64,000 bases of DNA from Okapia johnstoni. Taxonomy: Eukaryota > Chordata > Mammalia > Artiodactyla > Giraffidae. The notes beneath the pieces are model-generated. The model saw only the letters and a list, made by a program, of their open reading frames with translations. It was not told the DNA's origin and did no database searches. The stretch is from positions 120,802,501 to 120,866,500 of the forward strand of contig CM044308.1 in NCBI GenBank assembly GCA_024291935.2. Direction: 5' to 3'. The position numbers were made by a program, and so were the translations under genes. Below, one piece after another: positions 10,601 through 19,839 of this stretch; position 1 is the first letter of the stretch; every line of letters starts with the position of its first letter.

Positions 10601-13600
10601 TAGTCAAATGCAAATCCAAATCTAGTTTTTAAAGCCTCAGAGTTAAAAATTAACTCTTATTTCCCCTTGGAGCCTATCAAATTCTTTCCATGCAACCAAG
10701 AACTGATTCTGTTTTCAGTATCTATGGATGCTAAGGCTACTGAAAGGGAGAAAGCAATGGCACCCCACTCCAGTACTCTTGCCTGGAAAATCCCATGGAC
10801 GGAAGAGCCTGGTAGGCTGCAGTCCATGGGGTTGGTAGGAGTTGGACACGACTGAATGACCTCACTTTCACTTTTCACTCTCATGAACTGAAAAAGGAAA
10901 TGGCAACCCACTCCAGCGTTCTTGCCTGGAGGATCCCAGGGATGGAGGAGCCTGGTGGGCTGCCGTCTATGGGGTCGCACAGAGTCGGACACGACTGAAG
11001 CGACTTAGCAGCAGCAGCAGCAGCAGCAAGGCTACTGAAGAATATTAATGAAAATGTAAGGCTTTGAAACTAAGAAAGAGCTGGGCTAGTTTTCTACGAC
11101 TATGCATCTTCTTTAGGAATCATTGTAATAAGATAGAAGTAGAAAGAGTTCCTCTAATCAACGTGAAGTTTTGCCTAAAACTACCTAAGAAAATGACACA
11201 CTTGCCAGAAAGCAAGAACATATACTCGAAGAGGTATATATTAGGGCAACTATAACAACAGACTCTGCCTTTAATTCAGTCATTTTAAACCAAATGTATC
11301 TGCAGTAAAAAGTAATCAGCTTTTTAGATAGGGCTGTGTATAAGTTAGTGGTCCCCTTGGCAGGTAAGTAGCTCTAATGGAGACTGGTTCCCCAGTCCAA
11401 TGGCATTACACTTTAGGATCTACCAATTCTTTTTCTTCTTTTTTTAAAATGTTTTTTTATTGTGATAAAAGTCACATACTAAATAATATAAAACATACTA
11501 TCTTAGCCATATTTAACTGTACAGTTCAGTATATTCATATTATGCAACACTCATTATCATCTATCTCTCGAATTTTTCACCTTCCTAAACTGAAACTCCA
11601 GTACTCTTGCCTGGAAAATCCTATGGACAGGGGAGCCTGGTAGGCTGCAGTCCATGGGTTTGCTAAGGGTCGGACACGACTGAACGACTTCACTTACGCT
11701 TTTCACTTTCATGCATTGGAGAAGGAAATGGCAACCCACTCCAGTGTTCTTGCCTGGAGAATCCCAGGGACGGCGGAGCCTGGTGGGCTGCCGTCTATGG
11801 GGTCACACAGAGTCGGACGCGACTGAAGTGACTTAGCAGCAAACTGAAACTGTCTCCATTAAGCACTAAGTCCCCATTTCTCCCCCCAAAAGAAAAAGGT
11901 AAGTCCCCATTCTCCCTCCCCACCAAACCCTTCGTGCTTTCTGACCCTATGAATTTGCCTATTCTAGGTACCTCCTGCAAGTGGAATCAAACAGTATTTT
12001 TCTGCGCCTACTGTTATTCTGACTTCACTCACTAAAGAGTCTTTGTTTTTAATTTGGTTTCCCAGACAGATTTTCCTCCTGGTAAAAAGGTATACCAAGA
12101 AGCCAACAGGAATCTCCCACCCTGCTGGGTTTCATTCATTTATCCTCCAAAACAAAAAAAGCACTTTCATTTCTAAATCCAACTCCCAGTGATCTCCCAG
12201 GGGACTATGTCTTTAAAAACAATAATTGCCACAAGCAGGAGATGGAAGGAGAACAAAAGGTCGTCCTTCCTGTCGGAGCCCTTTGCCCAGCCTTCAAAAA
12301 GACACCTGGCTTGACTCCTTCGTTACCCACTGACCAAAACACACCTATACTAGACTGTTTTTTTACCTTAAGTGCTTTCGTGAGAGAAGATTTTCTGAGC
12401 AGCAATGGCGCTGTCGGAGGAGGGGGGGGGGGAGGGGGAGGAGGGGGGGCGGGGGAGGGGGAGGCGGGGGGGAGGACGGCTTGCGGGCCGCGCGGGGCCG
12501 GGAGGGCGGAGAGCTGCGGGGTCTCCAGGGCTGGCTGGAGCACAGGCGGGCACGCCTGGAAGCTCACCACCCGTGTGACACGCTTGACCACAGCTGGGAC
12601 AGGAGGAATTTTCCGAGATAGCCTGGAAGAAAAACATTACATTTGGCAACTGAAAAACAGATTTATTTGGTTCTTCTTTATTTATCTGAGCAGTCATCAG
12701 AATCATAGCTGCCACGTGTTGAATGTCTTCTCCGTACACCACGTGAGCTATAAAATTTTTTCATTTGTCACAAGTCCATTCACTCATTCATCTATTTGTT
12801 CTGTGTGTGCTATATGCCAGGCACTGTGGCTACAACATGAGTCCTGTCTGTCTCCCCATCCAACTGATAGTCAGCTGAGGCAGTCAGACCTCAAACATAC
12901 ACAAAACACATTCGAAACAAGCCAAGTAATACTTTAATAAGAGCCAAGGCTTCCCTGGTGGCTCACTGGTAAAGAATCTGCCTGCCAATGCAGGAGACAC
13001 AGGTTTGATCCCTGATCCGGGAAGATCCCACATACCCCGGAGCAATTAAGCTTCTGTGCCACAACTATTGAGCCCGTGCTCTAGAGTCTGGGAGACTCAA
13101 CTACTGAGCCTGTGAAGCTTAGAGCTTGTGCTTACAAGGAGAGAAGCTGTTGCAATGAGAACCATACGCACCACACCTAGAGAGGAGCCCCTGCTCACTG
13201 CAACTAGAGAAAAAGTCCTCACAGCAATTAAGATCCAGCACAGTCATAAATAAATAAACAAAATTATTTAAAAAGAGAAAAAGAAGAGCCACGACGTGTG
13301 CTGTGAGTGTGAATAGCTAGAAGTCTAGGGAGTAATATTTAGCCATGATCTCAAGGATGAATTTAGGCTTATCAGGTGAAGAAAGGATATAAAGATTGAG
13401 GGAAGAGAGTTCTTGGCAGAGGGGAAAATACTTAATGCAGCCAAGAATATAGTCTATTCAAGGAACTGATAAAAAATAAAAGTCAAAGGTTGCAACACGA
13501 CTCTTATGGGCTGCATCGTCTTCCCCAACCACAAGTCATATATTGACGCCTGAACCCCTAGTACCTCAGTATGTGACTGTATTTGAAGACAGGGCCTTCA

Positions 13601-16600
13601 AAGAAGTGATTAAATTAAAAGGAGCCATCAGGGGGTCTTCCTTGGTGGACCAGTGGCTAAGGCTCCACACTCCCAATGCAGGAGAACAGGGTTCAATCCC
13701 TGGTCAGGGAACTAGATCCCATATCCCATATTATCCCACATTATCTAGCACAGCTAAATAAATAAATATTAAAAAATAATAATAAAGGGGCCGTTAGTGT
13801 GGGCTCTAATCCAATGTGACCTGTGTCCTTACATAAAGACAAAACTTGAACACATAAGAGAGACACCAGGGATGCATGGGCACAAAGAAAAGACCATCTA
13901 AAGACACAGAAGACAAGCAGAGGAGAGAGGCATTAGAAGAAGCCTACCCTACCAATACCTTGAGCCTAGACTTCTAGCCTCCACAATTGTGAAAAAATAA
14001 ATTTTGTTGTATAAGCCACTCAGTCTGTGCTACTTTGTCATGGCAGCCTTAGCATATGAATACAATGACCCTCGGAATTAGAGGGCATAATAGTTCCTAG
14101 AGGCTGCTATAACAAAGTATTACAAAGTTGGTAGTCTACAACAAAGAAAAGTCATTCTCTCCCACTCCTGGAGGTTAGAAGCCTGAAATCAAGGCGTGCA
14201 TTCCCTCTCAAGGCTCTAGAAAAGAATCTGTTTCTTGTCTCTTCCAGCTTCTGGAATCTATTGGTATGTCTTGGTTTGAGGCCTATGACCCAAGTCTGTC
14301 CCTTGGTGGTCCCATTGCTTCTCTTCCCTCTGTGTTCTACTCTGTGTGTCTTTTATAAGGATACTTGTCATTGGATTGAGGGTCCAGCCAGAGAATGAAG
14401 TATGATTTCCTCATCTCAAAACCCTTCACTTGATTATCTATCTACAAAGACCCTGGTAGACAAGATAATATCTATAGGCTTCCAGGGATTAGGACTTGGA
14501 CCAATTTTTTGGAGGGCCATCACTCAGCCCACTACAGATGGTATCTTCCCCATTTTATCGATGCGGAAACTAAGGCTCAGGATGTAGGGTGATTTGCCTT
14601 TTCTCTTTAGGCTAGTTCACCTTGAGGTACAAATTCTGGGAGTAGGGGTACAGTCCCAGAAGTGTCTCTCCAAAACAATGAGCACAATGTTTATTCTTTA
14701 TGTTTTAGACACTGAGAATCGGGGTCTTGCTTAGGGGAGTTTAGAGAGAGTGGATATCTATAGTTTTTTTCCTGCCGATCTCACTGAGTGAAACCAGTGA
14801 GAAACCACACTGAGTATTTAAAAGAGGGGACAGAAACTTCCCTGGCAGCCCAGTGTTTAAAACTCTTGCCTTCCGATGCAAGGGGTATGAGTTTGATCCC
14901 TGGTCAGGGAATTAAGGTCCCACATGCCTAAGGGTGCAGTCAAAAATTAAAAGAAAAAAAAAACTTTTTTAAGGAGGGATCATGTAATATGGGGAGCTGG
15001 TTATACCGCTCTACTATGGAAGGGCTGAGAAGCACACAAGGGACAGTGAGGCAGCGCAGTCATTAGCGACAGTAAAAGCCATGAACACTCTTAGGCTGGA
15101 GGGTCAAAGGAAAGGGCAGTGTAAGCAGATCTGGAGCTAGGTTAACCCAGAGAATCCAGAAACATGGTGGACTTGACCTAGCAGAAGTGGGACTGAGGCA
15201 GGCAATGACAGCCATTGCTGGAGAAACTGCCCAACACAGAGAACAAAGGGGAAAAATACCCCATCTTCGCCTGTCTTCCTTGGGTCGGGAAGATCCCCTG
15301 GAGAAGAAATGGCTACCCACTTCAGTATTCTTGCCTGGAGAATTTCATGGAGAGAGGAGCCTGATGGGCTACAGCCCATAGGGTCACAAAGAATTGGACA
15401 CGACTGAGTCACACACACACACACACACATACATATACATACACATACATAGATATACATATACATACATGTATATGTGGTGCTAGTGGTAAAGAACCTG
15501 ACTGCCAATGCAGGAGACATAAGAGATGTGAGTTTGATTCCTGGGTTGGGAAGATCCCCTGGAGGAAGACATGGCGACCCATCCCATTCCAATATTCTTG
15601 CCTGAAGAATCCCATGGACAGGGGAGCATGGTGGGCTATAGTCCAGGGGCTGCAAAGAGTTGGACATGACTGAGCAACTAACACTTTTACTTTTCTTGCT
15701 CCTTCTAGCCTCTCATCAGTGTTTCCCATGAGTGCACACCGGAGCCAGGTGACATGGAACTTAGGCAATGGTGCCTGCAGGGGTCGGCCCCACCGCAACG
15801 CAGAGCAGAGCCTCTGCAGTTTAAGGAAGAAATCTGACAGCAAAGATGCTCAGAACTAGCACTAGCCTGTAGCCACTCCTTCTTCTAATGAAAGCATGCT
15901 GGGGTTCCAACGCAGGACTAGCCCTTCCCTCCTTACCTAATTCTGGCTTTGTTTCTCATTTGGTACTACTAACCTTCAGTGCTTCCTGGAGCTTGAATAC
16001 TTCATTTTCCAAAATACAAAACCGTTGTTTCAGACTACGAAGTTCTTGGTGGCAGAGACGGGATGGAAAGATGGTGTTTTTTAAAACTTCGAAACTCTGA
16101 AATTCACAAATAAAGAAGTCTGACTCTATTGAGCAATATGATAAAGAAAATGCTATGATGTATGTTTTATAGAAGTGAAGGCAACAACAAAGATCTACTG
16201 TATAGCACAGGAAACTATATTCAATATCTTTTAATAATCTATAATGGAAAATAATGTGAAAAAGAATATATATGTGTGTAACTGAATCACTTTGCTGTAC
16301 ACCTAAAACTAACACACTGTAAATCAACTATATTTCAATTTAAAAAATTTAATTAGAAAAAGTGAAGACAGACATAACCGCCTGACTTCATATTACGTGA
16401 GCTAAGCTTGAGTGTCTACTGACCTGAGCACACACACATGAACACACATACCAAGTATGTAGAAAAATCATAATGCTGAAAAAATGCATGTCAAATCCAC
16501 ACCTGGGTCATGCAGCTCTGGCACCAGCTGTATATAGACCATACTGTATTTGTCCAGGGCTTTATTGCATCTTTAAAACTGGGAAATCTGAAGTTCCAGG

Positions 16601-19427
16601 ATAGTCTTAGCCAGCTTCTGCTAACGGGTATATCTGTTGAAGGAATAACTGCTCTGTAGGAAAAAGAAAATCAAAGCGAAAACTCCTGAGTTGGAATTAA
16701 CAGGCTCTAATTAAATAAAGCTCAACGTTCAGAAAACTAAGATCATGGCATCTGGTCCCATCACTTCATGGGAAATAGATGGGGAAACAGTGGAAACAGC
16801 GACAGACTTTATTTTTTTGGGCTCCCAAATCACTGCAGATGGTGATTACAGCCATGAAATTAAAAGATGCTTACTCCTTGGAAGGAAAGTTATGACCAAC
16901 CTAGACAGCATATTAAAAAGCAGAGACATTACTTTGTCAACAAAGGTCCGTCTAGTCAAGGCTATGGTTTTTCCAGTAGTCATGTGTGGATGTGAGAGTT
17001 GGACTGTGAAGAAAGCTGAGTGCTGAAGAATTGATGCTTTTGAACTGTGGTGTTGGAGAAGACTCTTGAGAGTCCCTTGGACTGCAAGGAGATCCAACCA
17101 GTCCATCCTAAAGGAGATCAGTCCTGGGTGTTCATTGGAAGGACTGATGTTGAAGCTGAAACTCTGATACTTTGGCCACCTCATGTGAAGAGTTGACTCA
17201 TTGGAAGAGACCCTGATGCTGGGAAGGATTGGGGGCAGGAGGAGAAGGGGACGACAGAGGACGAGATGGCTGGATGGCATCACCGACTCGATGGACATGA
17301 GTTTGGGTAAACTCTGGGAGTTGTTGATGGACAGGGAGAACTGGCATGCTGCGATTCATGGGGTTGCAAAGAGTCGGACACGACTGAGCGACTGAACTGA
17401 ACTGAACTGAACTGAATTAAATAATTCTTAGCTTAGCGCCCAAGAGTTGATGCTTTTGAATTGTGGTGTTGGAGAAGACTCTTGAGAGTCCCTTGGACTG
17501 CAAGGAGATCCAACCAGTCAATCCTAAAGGAAATCAGTCCTGAATATTCATTGGAAGGGCTGATACTGAAGCTGAAACTCCAATACTTTGGCCACCTGAT
17601 GCGAAGAACTGACTCACTGGAAAAGACCCTGATGCTGGGAAAGATTGAAGGCAGGAGGTGAAGGGTACGACAGAGGAGGAGATGGTTGGATGGCATCACC
17701 GACTCAATGGACTTGAGTTTGAGTAAGCTCCGGGAGTTGGTGATGGACAGGGGAGCCTAGTGTGCCACAGTGCATGCGGATGCAAAGAGTCAGACACGAG
17801 TGAGCAACTGAACTGAATTCAGGTAGAGAAAAAAATGCTACGGAGAAAAAGATAAAACGAGAGAGGGAATGTGAAATGTTGCCTGGAGGTGAACATTTCG
17901 ATAGGGTAGCCATGGAATGTCTCACTGAAAAGGTAGCTTTTGAGAGCAAAACTCAAGGGAATAAACTAGCAAAACAAATATTTGGCAAAAGAACATTCCA
18001 GGAATGTGTAACAGTAAGTTCAAAGGCCCTGTGGTAGGTGCCTGTCTGAAGTGTTTGGGGAGTAGCAAGGAGGCTGGATGACTAGGGTGGAAAGAAGGAA
18101 GGAAGAGGATTAATGGATAATGTGAAGCAGCGTATAAAGGCCTTGTGGATCATACAAAGGGAAATTTCATTTTTACTCTGATAGAAGAAGATTTTGGAGA
18201 ACTTTAAGTAGAGGATCAATACAACATGATTTTAGTAGGCTCACTCTGAACGCTGTGTTGAAACACAGTGCAGAGAGCGAAAGGGCAGAGCAGGAAGGCC
18301 AGCTGGGGGACTTTTGCAACCTTCAGAATGGTGTCATGGTTACTGAATTTTTGAGGGTCTGTTTCAAAATTTTTTCTGTAAAGAGACCTTTAACAACAAA
18401 ATGTGCAAAGTACGTTTTTGTAAACCTACTACCCTAGAGTTCTTAGACCTGTCTCTTTTAATAACACATTTAAGCCCTGAGTCCCAGAGAATAAACGACC
18501 AAACTTTACCAAAATGAAGGTTTAAGTTCCAGCTGTATACCCCTCTTTTATCACTTAGTTACCAGATTTATACAGTTGAGTAGGAAAGTAGAAAATAGTT
18601 ACTCTGCAAAGAGCCAGCTCATTAGAAAAGACCCTGATGCCGGGAAAGATTGAGGGCTGGAGGAGAAGAGGACGACAGAGGATGAGATGGTTGGATAGCA
18701 TCACCTACCTACTCAGTGGACATCAGTTTGAGCAAGCTCTGGAAGATAGTGAAGGACTTAGCAACTGAACAACAAAAAAACCGCAAACACAATTCCTTAA
18801 GATTTTTCACTTCGCTTGAACTCTTATTTTTAAAAATAATTAATTTATTTTTATTTATTTGGCTGCACCAGGTCTCAGTTGCAGCACACAGGATCTTCGC
18901 TCTTCATTGCGGTATGTGGGTTCTTCAGTTGTGGCCTGTGAACTCTTAGTTGCCGCATGTGGGATCTAGTTCCCAGAACAGGGATTGAATCTGGGCCCCT
19001 GGAGTCCTAGCCACTGGACCACTGTGGAAGTTCTTCATTTGAACTCTTAAACTATGGTTGCCACATGAAAATCAGGATGCTCAGCTAAAATTTAATTTCA
19101 GATAAAAGATGAATAAGTACTGAAAAATAATTTTTTTAGTGTATTTCAAATGTTGCACGGACAATACAAAAAAAAAGCATTCATTGGTTATCTGAAATTC
19201 AAATAAGTGGCGTTCTGTGTTTTTCACTGATACATCTGGTGACTTGTCCCCAAACTGATCAGATTTTTAATATTTTCTCTGTTCCACATTATGCCTTACC
19301 TTTCTGGGGAGGGTGGCGGAGGAGGAGGTGTAACTAGCTTAGACTGGAAGTGAGAGGCTTCTTTTCTTTTGAATAATCTTTTCGCTTTGGCTTTTAGCTT
19401 TCTTCTTCGTTGCTTGAATTTGGGCAT
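7570..19427 (-). CDS. PRR11: PRR11, proline-rich protein 11 (spliced, 3' end off window, frameshifted as written)
   Basis: Eight minus-strand coding exons join in frame, apart from one shift in the proline-tract exon, into a protein that follows human PRR11 from its first residue to about residue 342. The family is a vertebrate cell-cycle protein with a peak in S to G2/M, needed for normal mitotic progression. Seen in order: a very basic N-terminus ([18 protein letters not shown], a likely nuclear signal), a PPPPPPSPE patch, a Trp-rich segment, a CPSCGQ-CH cysteine cluster, a long proline tract, basic/Leu-rich segments and a KEN triplet in exon 9 that could serve as an APC/C degron (inference). 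The last exon (about 22 residues in human) is not in the window. The gene diverges from SKA2 across a shared promoter near 31.1-31.7 kb. As written, the protein would stop after 218 residues. Confidence 0.93.
7756..7815 (-). CDS. PRR11: PRR11 exon 8
   Basis: A 60-nt exon with one base closing the Ile codon, 19 codons, then AG of a split Arg codon. It encodes [19 protein letters not shown], almost identical to human. The acceptor is TTTTATCAG and the donor GTAATC. The segment is basic and leucine-rich. Confidence 0.93.
8318..8402. mobile_element. Mariner-type MITE
   Basis: A hairpin of about 85 bp. The left end is TTGGGTTGGCCAAAAAGGTC, and the right end AATTTTTTGGCCAACTCAA is its near-inverted copy. 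The inner arms CACATTTTTCTGTAACATTG and GCACAGAAAAATCC also pair. The end sequence matches ruminant mariner elements. Confidence 0.8.
8403..8799. other. AT-rich region with alternating TATG/CATA motifs
   Basis: From 8420 to 8525 repeated (TA)n/(TATG)n and CATATTTCA motifs make an imperfect palindromic microsatellite. The rest is featureless AT-rich intron. Confidence 0.5.
8800..8989 (-). mobile_element. Bov-tA SINE
   Basis: Reverse copy, from CAGTCATGTCTGACTCTTTG to GAGTCACCAGGGAAGCC. It is head to head with the next SINE. Confidence 0.9.
8990..9200 (+). mobile_element. Bov-tA/Bov-A2 SINE
   Basis: Forward copy, from GGCTTCCCTGGCGGCTC to GTCGGACACGACTGAGTGAC. It abuts the reverse SINE at 8989 to form an inverted pair of about 200 bp per arm. 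Confidence 0.9.
9205..9910 (+). mobile_element. Ruminant L1, 3' end
   Basis: The last part of ORF2 and the 3'UTR, from ATCCCACTACTGGGCATACA through TGTTTACAATAGCCAGGACA to an A/T-rich tail of AAATAAA repeats. It is truncated on the 5' side. Confidence 0.88.
9981..10093 (-). CDS. PRR11: PRR11 exon 7
   Basis: The exon is 113 nt, from phase 0 to a codon split after two bases. It encodes [20 protein letters not shown] and then [17 protein letters not shown]. The acceptor (GCGATTGAAG) has a weak pyrimidine tract. The donor is GTAAGG. The sequence aligns with human PRR11 (KARNPLVTVSDLQHV segment). The exon lies just beyond a ruminant L1 3' end at 9205-9910. Confidence 0.93.
10454..10552 (-). CDS. 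PRR11: PRR11 exon 6
   Basis: The exon is 99 nt (33 codons), phase 0 on both sides, from acceptor GTCTTTAAG to donor GTAAGA. It encodes [20 protein letters not shown] and then [13 protein letters not shown], nearly the same as human PRR11. It contains a run of nine A on the coding strand (10533-10541) that is in frame here, so this homopolymer was read correctly, unlike the one in exon 5. Confidence 0.95.
10746..11030 (+). mobile_element. Bov-A2 SINE (two units)
   Basis: Two Bov-A units with an (AGC)n tail at 11008-11028. The target duplication AAGGCTACTGAA lies on both sides (about 10733 and 11028). Confidence 0.9.
11440..12060 (-). mobile_element. Old L1 (L1M type) 3' region, split by a SINE
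   Basis: Segments TTTATTGTGATAAAAGTCAC, AACTGTACAGTTCAGTATAT and CTATGAATTTGCC give the L1M 3' consensus in reverse. A Bov-A2 copy interrupts it at 11598-11840. Confidence 0.7.
11598..11840 (+). mobile_element. Bov-A2 SINE (two units)
   Basis: Two Bov-A units ending GACTTAGCAGC. The target duplication AAACTGAAACT is at 11587-11597 and 11841-11851. Confidence 0.9.
12367..12622 (-). CDS. PRR11: PRR11 exon 5, proline tract, net +1 frameshift
   Basis: The acceptor TTCTTCCAG and the donor AAG|GTAAAA bound 256 nt, where phase 0 on both sides demands a multiple of three. The first frame encodes [16 protein letters not shown] and follows human PRR11 through [17 protein letters not shown]. The end of the exon follows human only in the next frame: prolines, then [16 protein letters not shown]. 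The switch lies in the C-rich tract (plus-strand G runs at about 12415-12475). Read as written, a TAA falls at 12368-12370, the last full codon. This could be a homopolymer sequencing error, a private indel or a real null allele. Confidence 0.9.
12947..13280 (+). mobile_element. CHR-type SINE, long form
   Basis: From GGCTTCCCTGGTGGCTCACT through CCACAACTATTGAGCCC to a tail with AAATAAATAAAC and AAAAAGAGAAAAAG. Confidence 0.85.
13505..14075 (+). mobile_element. LTR of MaLR (MLT-like) type, split by a SINE
   Basis: Contains GTACCTCAGTATGTGACTGT, then GGGCTCTAATCCAATGTGAC, CTAGACTTCTAGCCTCCAC, AATAAA and a final GTGCTACTTTGTCATGGCAG. This order fits an old MaLR LTR. Family name not certain. Confidence 0.6.
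13632..13790 (+). mobile_element. CHR-type SINE
   Basis: From GGGTCTTCCTTGGTGGACCA through TTCAATCCCTGGTCAGGGAA to an (AAAT)n tail, inserted in the LTR. Confidence 0.82.
14085..14545 (-). mobile_element. LTR of MaLR (MLT-like) type, inverted second copy
   Basis: Begins GGCTGCTATAACAAAGTATT, the reverse of the GTACTTTGTCATGGCAGCC-type end of the previous copy. It continues with CTGGAGGTTAGAAGCCTGAA and TCTTTTATAAGGATACTTGT. Confidence 0.58.
14832..14960 (+). mobile_element. CHR-type SINE
   Basis: From ACTTCCCTGGCAGCCCAG through GATCCCTGGTCAGGGAATTA to an A-rich tail. Confidence 0.82.
15285..15415 (+). mobile_element. Bov-A SINE, single unit
   Basis: GGGAAGATCCCCTGGAGAAG to GAATTGGACACGACTGAGTC, running directly into a CA repeat. 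Confidence 0.85.
15410..15476. repeat. (CA)n/(TACATA)n microsatellite
   Basis: About ten CA units followed by mixed CATACA/TATACA repeats, probably grown from the A-rich tail of the preceding Bov-A copy. Confidence 0.9.
15476..15692 (+). mobile_element. Bov-tA SINE
   Basis: From GTGGTGCTAGTGGTAAAGAA to GTTGGACATGACTGAGCAAC, with the 5' end lost in the microsatellite. Confidence 0.87.
15974..16096 (-). CDS. PRR11: PRR11 exon 4
   Basis: The exon is 123 nt (41 codons), phase 0 on both sides, from acceptor AATTTCAG to donor GTTAGT. It encodes [20 protein letters not shown] and then a heptad-like [20 protein letters not shown] that could form a short amphipathic helix or coiled coil. It aligns without gaps to human PRR11. 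An L1 3' end begins about 35 bp upstream of the acceptor, and a Bov-tA copy ends about 280 bp downstream. Confidence 0.95.
16130..16360 (+). mobile_element. L1 3'UTR fragment
   Basis: CTGTATAGCACAGGAAACTA, then CTGAATCACTTTGCTGTACA and TGTAAATCAACTATATTTC, with an A-rich end. It lies about 35 bp from the PRR11 exon 4 acceptor. Confidence 0.82.
16503..16653 (-). CDS. PRR11: PRR11 exon 3 (Trp-rich segment)
   Basis: The exon is 151 nt, from acceptor CCTACAG to donor GTGTGG. One base completes the split Arg codon and 50 codons follow, containing [22 protein letters not shown] and SIYSWCQSC, in the same order and spacing as human PRR11. Five tryptophans in 50 residues make it distinctive. It ends in phase 0. 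The length supports the exon 2 and exon 4 junctions on either side. Confidence 0.93.
16719..17414 (+). mobile_element. BovB LINE, 5'-truncated, C-terminal ORF2 remnant
   Basis: An open stretch (16745-17026) encodes the end of the BovB reverse-transcriptase ORF ([20 protein letters not shown] region). The BovB 3' block and four ACTGA repeats follow. The target duplication AATTAAATAA is at 16709-16718 and 17415-17424. Not functional. Confidence 0.92.
17440..17818 (+). mobile_element. BovB LINE 3' end
   Basis: Starts AGAGTTGATGCTTTTGAATT, inside the part shared with the previous copy (17029 onward), and ends CAACTGAACTGAATT. A separate, shorter insertion right after the first. Confidence 0.9.
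18600..18780 (+). mobile_element. BovB LINE 3' tail fragment
   Basis: GACCCTGATGCCGGGAAAGA to GCAACTGAACAACAAAAAAA. Third BovB tail in the same PRR11 intron. Confidence 0.85.
18830..19035 (-). mobile_element. CHR-type SINE
   Basis: Reverse copy, from TTTATTTGGCTGCACCAGGT to GGACCACTGTGGAAGTTC. Confidence 0.82.
19050..19245. mobile_element. Palindromic DNA element (copy 2, decayed)
   Basis: GGTTGCCACATGAAAATCAG, CAGCTAAAATTTAATTTCAG and, on the other arm, TTATCTGAAATTCAAATAAG parallel copy 1 at 1653-2335. The ends are worn. Confidence 0.6.
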
Positions 19428-19432
19428 GGTTT
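19300..19432 (-). CDS. PRR11: PRR11 exon 2, with start codon
   Basis: The acceptor CTCTACAG lies just above 19432. Five untranslated bases (AAACC) then precede ATG at 19427-19425, a good Kozak context. The exon encodes 42 residues starting [12 protein letters not shown] and ending in the PPPPPPSPE patch, then two bases (AG) of a split Arg codon before the donor GTAAGG. The basic stretch at residues 4-22 is the likely nuclear-import signal. It matches the human PRR11 N-terminus closely. Confidence 0.95.
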
Positions 19433-19654
19433 CTGTAGAGAAAATATTTACATTTTTTATTGAAGAATAATACACAGAAAAATACAATTTTTGACTATAC
19501 GGTCAACGAATTATCACAAAATGAACACATCCTTGTAACCACCATCTTGGTTAGCAAACAGGTCACTGCCAGCAACCCAGAAGTCCGCCTGAGGCAGGAG
19601 ATACAGGCACCCTAGGCTGAGCAGCTGGACTCTGCCCCCTGTAGACAGATATTA

Positions 19655-19835
19655 CTTTTCTTTTCTTTTTGGCTGCACTAGGTCATTGTTGTGGCACAAG
19701 GGGGCTTCTCTGTTTGCAGCAAAAAGGCTTAGTTGCCCTGCAGCATGTGAGATCTTAGTTCCCCAACCAGGCACTGAACCTGTGTGTCTTGCATTAGAAG
19801 ACAGATTCTCAACCACTGGATCACCAGGGCAGTCC
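19655..19835 (-). mobile_element. CHR-type SINE
   Basis: Reverse copy, from TTTTTGGCTGCACTAGGTCA to GATCACCAGGGCAGTCC, about 220 bp upstream of PRR11 exon 2. Confidence 0.82.
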
Positions 19836-19839
19836 TGAT

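Noticed and set aside
12242..12937. 231-codon plus-strand open frame with a poly-Gly tract
   Set aside because: It is the antisense shadow of PRR11 exon 5. The glycine run is the reverse of the proline tract.
15137..15843. Minus-strand frames of 144-176 codons
   Set aside because: They run across Bov-A, a CA repeat and Bov-tA. The peptides are the usual reversed SINE translations.
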